From: an uncultured Oscillospiraceae bacterium
Lineage (GTDB): Bacteria; Bacillota; Clostridia; Oscillospirales; Oscillospiraceae
Reading direction: 5' to 3'
Assembly (NCBI GenBank): GCA_905233785.1
Contig: CAJOCV010000088.1
Coordinates: 7,850 to 15,351, forward strand
DNA: 7,502 nucleotides
Positions 6,209 to 7,502 of the stretch are shown one piece after another (positions within the stretch are counted from its first letter, which is position 1; each line of letters opens with the position of its first letter). The position numbers were made by a program, and so were the translations under genes. The notes under the pieces were generated by a model, which made no database searches, was not told the DNA's origin, and saw only the letters and a program-made list of their open reading frames with translations.

Positions 6209-7321
6209 ATGAAACAGGAGAAACAGATTAACACATGGAGGGGCGTTGCCGTTACGGCGCTCTGCCTTTTGCTTGTCGTGAGCATTCTCTATGCGCTCGG
6301 TGTGGGCTGGAAGAAGGCCGACGACCCGGTCGTCGTCCCCGGGGACGAGTATCTGACGCTTTGGACGGCGGATTCCGTCGCCCGCGCGGAGCTGGTCGCC
6401 TATGTGGAGGCAGTGACAGAGCTCGGCAGCCCGGAGTATATCCCGGTGGAAAACCGCATTGCGGTGTTCGATTTGGACGGGACGCTCTTTTGCGAGACAG
6501 ACCCCAACTACTTTGACTATACCCTTCTGGTACACAGAGTTCTGGAGGATCCGGATTATATCGACAAGGCCAGTGATTTTGAACGGGAGACGGCGCTCAA
6601 AATCGTGGAGCAGAATGAGACCGGCGCTTCCTTCGAGGGGCTGGAGGTGGATCACGGCCGATGCATCGCCTCAAGCTTCGCCGGTATGACGGTTGAGCAA
6701 TTCAATGCGTATATCCAGAATTTCAAGAAGCTGCCCATGCCAAGCTACAAGGGCATGCTGCGCGGCGAGGGCTGGTACCGACCCATGCTTGAGGTCGTCA
6801 ATTACCTGCAGGCCAATGATTTTACCGTCTATGTTGTCAGCGGAACAGATCGCTTTATTGTACGGGGAATTGTGGATAACTCTCCGCTGAACATCCCGCC
6901 GAGGCAGATCATCGGGTCGGACGAAACGCTGGTCGCCCCGGATCAGGGCGATACCGACGGACTGAACTATGTATTCGACGAGAACGATCAGCTTGTTCTC
7001 GGCGGCGAGTTCCTGATTAAGAACCTGAAGATGAACAAGGTTACCGTGATCCAGCAGGAGATCGGCGTGAAGCCGGTGCTCTCCTTCGGCAACAGCACGG
7101 GCGACGCCAGCATGGCCGAATATGTCACCAGCAACAACCCGTATAAGAGCCTTGCCTTTATGCTGTGCTGTGACGATACCGTCCGCGAGAACGGCAACGA
7201 GGCCAAGGCGGACAAGATGTATTCGCTCTGCGAGCAGTTCAACTGGGTCCCCGTTTCCATGAAAAACGATTGGACAACGATCTATGGGGCGGGAGTGAGC
7301 AGAGTCCAGAGCGCGCCGTAA
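6209..7321 (+). CDS. Membrane-anchored extracytoplasmic HAD-family phosphatase
   Basis: The protein is 370 residues. A basic N-terminus (MKQEKQINTWR) precedes one membrane helix at about 14-32, with no lipobox Cys, so it should be a signal-anchored protein with its catalytic domain outside the membrane. HAD motifs are complete: motif I FDLDGT at 87-92 with nucleophile Asp88 and acid Asp90; motif II VVSGT at 209-213 (Ser211); the motif III Lys is probably Lys271; motif IV GNSTGDASM at 294-302 with Asp299. The long helical insert between motifs I and II (about 95-190) is a C1-type cap, and the overall order is closest to the phosphoserine-phosphatase-like branch and to secreted HAD acid phosphatases. 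It probably removes phosphate from a small molecule; the substrate is unknown. AAGAAGGG (6193-6200), 8 bases upstream, sets the start. It follows the ATPase gene by 75 bases without a clear terminator, so it may share the transcript and supply the importer with dephosphorylated substrate. Confidence 0.9.
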   Translation: MKQEKQINTWRGVAVTALCLLLVVSILYALGVGWKKADDPVVVPGDEYLTLWTADSVARAELVAYVEAVTELGSPEYIPVENRIAVFDLDGTLFCETDPNYFDYTLLVHRVLEDPDYIDKASDFERETALKIVEQNETGASFEGLEVDHGRCIASSFAGMTVEQFNAYIQNFKKLPMPSYKGMLRGEGWYRPMLEVVNYLQANDFTVYVVSGTDRFIVRGIVDNSPLNIPPRQIIGSDETLVAPDQGDTDGLNYVFDENDQLVLGGEFLIKNLKMNKVTVIQQEIGVKPVLSFGNSTGDASMAEYVTSNNPYKSLAFMLCCDDTVRENGNEAKADKMYSLCEQFNWVPVSMKNDWTTIYGAGVSRVQSAP

Positions 7322-7424
7322 AGCGCGGAGGACGCCGCAGACGCGCGCGGGGATCACCCGGGATAATCGAAAGACAAAGCAATACGATTCTTCCATAGAC
7401 CGCTAAGGCAATACCGCATAATGC

Positions 7425-7502
7425 GGCAAGAGCAGATTCCGAGAAAAACCGAGTTCTGATGATGGCACTCATTGAGCAGGAATACTTTGTGTATTGCAAG
7501 AA
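7425..7502 (+). repeat. Dispersed intergenic repeat, copy 2 (cut by window edge)
   Basis: This is the partner of 2508-2590: 42 of 48 identical bases over 7455-7502 and 18 of 23 over 7425-7447. It still matches at the last base of the window, so the element probably continues beyond. Just upstream is a small hairpin, CCGC-ATAAT-GCGG at 7414-7426, without a T-run, at the place where copy 1 has the palindrome CCGATCGG. The stretch 7322-7424 between the HAD gene and the repeat is G/C-rich at first and then more A/T-rich, and I see no gene, clear terminator or RNA in it. Short open frames through the repeat on either strand have no convincing ribosome binding site. Confidence 0.75.

Noticed and set aside
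7239..7499. - strand frame spanning repeat copy 2 into the HAD gene
   Set aside because: It overlaps the HAD coding region antisense and the copy 1 counterpart differs at first codon positions; it looks like a chance frame.
7455..7502. Possible TGA recoding (selenocysteine or readthrough) in the repeat
   Set aside because: The in-frame TGA is shared, but no SECIS-like hairpin is evident and there is no continuing gene in the window, so a stop or decay is simpler.

Overview
The window looks like a chromosomal segment from a G+C-rich anaerobic Firmicute, most likely an uncultured-type gut clostridium of the Oscillospiraceae group. The grounds are strong AGGAGG-type ribosome binding sites, a Gram-positive style lipobox, G/C-rich third codon positions, and a fused substrate-binding/permease importer of a kind I associate with that group. 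The taxonomic call is an inference from style, not a match.

Layout, all on the + strand: (1) positions 3-1292, the 3' part of a gene for a secreted lipoprotein of unknown function, cut by the left edge; (2) a possible long-loop terminator; (3) positions 1466-2500, a two-helix membrane protein with a DUF3592-like outer domain and a cytoplasmic tail; (4) an intergenic stretch holding one copy of a dispersed repeat; (5) positions 2674-5046, a large protein fusing extracytoplasmic solute-binding modules to a HisM/GlnP-type permease; (6) positions 5039-6133, its ATPase, overlapping it by 8 bases and carrying an extra C-terminal domain that resembles a histidine-kinase-type ATPase fold; (7) positions 6209-7321, a membrane-anchored HAD-family phosphatase that should face outward; (8) a second, diverged copy of the repeat running off the right edge.

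Genes 5 and 6 together supply every part of one polar-amino-acid-type ABC importer: receptor, membrane domain and ATPase. The HAD protein lies 75 bases downstream in the same direction and may release a substrate outside the cell that the importer then takes up; that link is inferred from position only. The lipoprotein and the DUF3592 protein show no clear functional connection to the importer.

The most interesting content is in the importer. The receptor part reads, in order, as a C-terminal half of a solute-binding domain, a complete solute-binding domain, and an N-terminal half. The two halves add up to one further complete domain in permuted order, and they keep the amino-acid-contact residues that the contiguous domain has lost. 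The ATPase carries an RsbW-like tail in which most of its own nucleotide-binding motifs have decayed. The paired repeat copies (42 of 48 bases identical in the core) are a second, independent item of interest.
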